Assembly (NCBI GenBank): GCA_964638715.1
Contig: CAZWZF010000091.1
Coordinates: forward strand, 1-13,332
DNA: 13,332 nucleotides
From: JBAXQQ01 sp037131695
Lineage (GTDB): Bacteria > Armatimonadota > Hebobacteria > CAIYQO01
Direction of reading: 5' to 3'
A program made the translations under genes and the position numbers. Position 1 is the first letter of the stretch. The number at the start of each line of letters is the position of its first letter. This document shows positions 13,206 through 13,332 of the stretch, piece after piece. The notes below the pieces were generated by a model. The model searched no databases and was not told the DNA's origin. It saw nothing but the letters and a program-made list of their open reading frames with translations.

Positions 13206-13274
13206 ATTGCAAATGGCAAATGGCAAATTGTGGATAATTAATTTACAATTTGCCATTTTCAATTTGCAATTTTA
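13205..13274 (+). terminator. A/T-rich hairpin made of two opposed repeat arms after the UroD-like gene
   Basis: The left arm (13205-13230) starts AATTGCAAATGGCAAATGG and begins on the last base of the TGA stop. The right arm (13246-13271) is its near-perfect complement, with two or three mismatches over 26 bases, and the loop is 15 bases. Four T (13270-13273) end it. It probably terminates the gene. The arms are copies of the AATTGCAAATTG / AAATGGC repeats seen at 1050-1068 and 4511-4545. After it (13275-13332) I see no gene. Confidence 0.65.
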
Positions 13275-13332
13275 TCGGTAACTATTCAGACTCGTCAGTT
13301 TTAACCAATGCAAAAAAATAAAAAATATTTTA

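Overview
The window is a gene-dense piece of a bacterial chromosome at moderate G+C. It carries nine complete genes and one gene cut by the left edge, and no RNA gene, transposase or CRISPR array that I can see. The prepilin-type protein at 5678-6886 has the motif FPVFARAREKARQ after its FTLIE cleavage region, and an H-X9-DG motif. Together these are typical of Armatimonadota and related soil or freshwater lineages (Lentisphaerota and Planctomycetota carry similar proteins). I therefore infer an Armatimonadota-like organism with moderate confidence; no marker gene is present to prove it.

Left part (1-2005, all minus strand): a secreted, proline-rich protein (1175-2005) lies upstream of an OmpR/PhoB-type response regulator (307-996) and the N-terminus of its sensor kinase (1-329, running off the window). 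The kinase start overlaps the regulator by 23 bases and has a strong ribosome site inside the regulator gene. The promoter region of the secreted protein contains two TATCACA repeats with an 11-base period, the layout expected for an OmpR/PhoB-type box, so the secreted protein may be the target and perhaps also the ligand of this two-component system.

Middle and right part (2194-13205): a carbohydrate-catabolism island. On the plus strand are a GHL6-type glycoside hydrolase (2194-4191), an AraC-family regulator (8094-8915) and a UroD-fold protein (12000-13205). On the minus strand are a medium-chain zinc dehydrogenase (6962-7972), a prepilin-LamG protein (5678-6886), a Gfo/Idh/MocA oxidoreductase (4546-5604), and a two-gene operon of a sulfatase (10354-11799) followed by a GH29 alpha-L-fucosidase (8970-10328). 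The fucosidase plus sulfatase point to a sulfated fucose-containing glycan. None of the three hydrolases has a visible signal peptide, so I infer that they act in the cytoplasm on imported oligosaccharides. The two oxidoreductases could then oxidise the released sugars. Transporters, sulfatase-maturing enzyme and later sugar catabolism are not in the window.

Regulation visible in the sequence: the AraC gene and the dehydrogenase gene are divergent, and their shared 121-base spacer holds three AATTAT-based sites phased at 21-22 bases. A near-copy of one site lies in the sulfatase/UroD divergent region, suggesting one regulon. Several hairpins lie at gene ends. A/T-rich repeats built from AATTGCAAATTG, AAATGGCAAATGG or AATTAAAAATT directly abut or contain the stop codons of four of the nine complete genes, which is the most unusual structural feature of the window.
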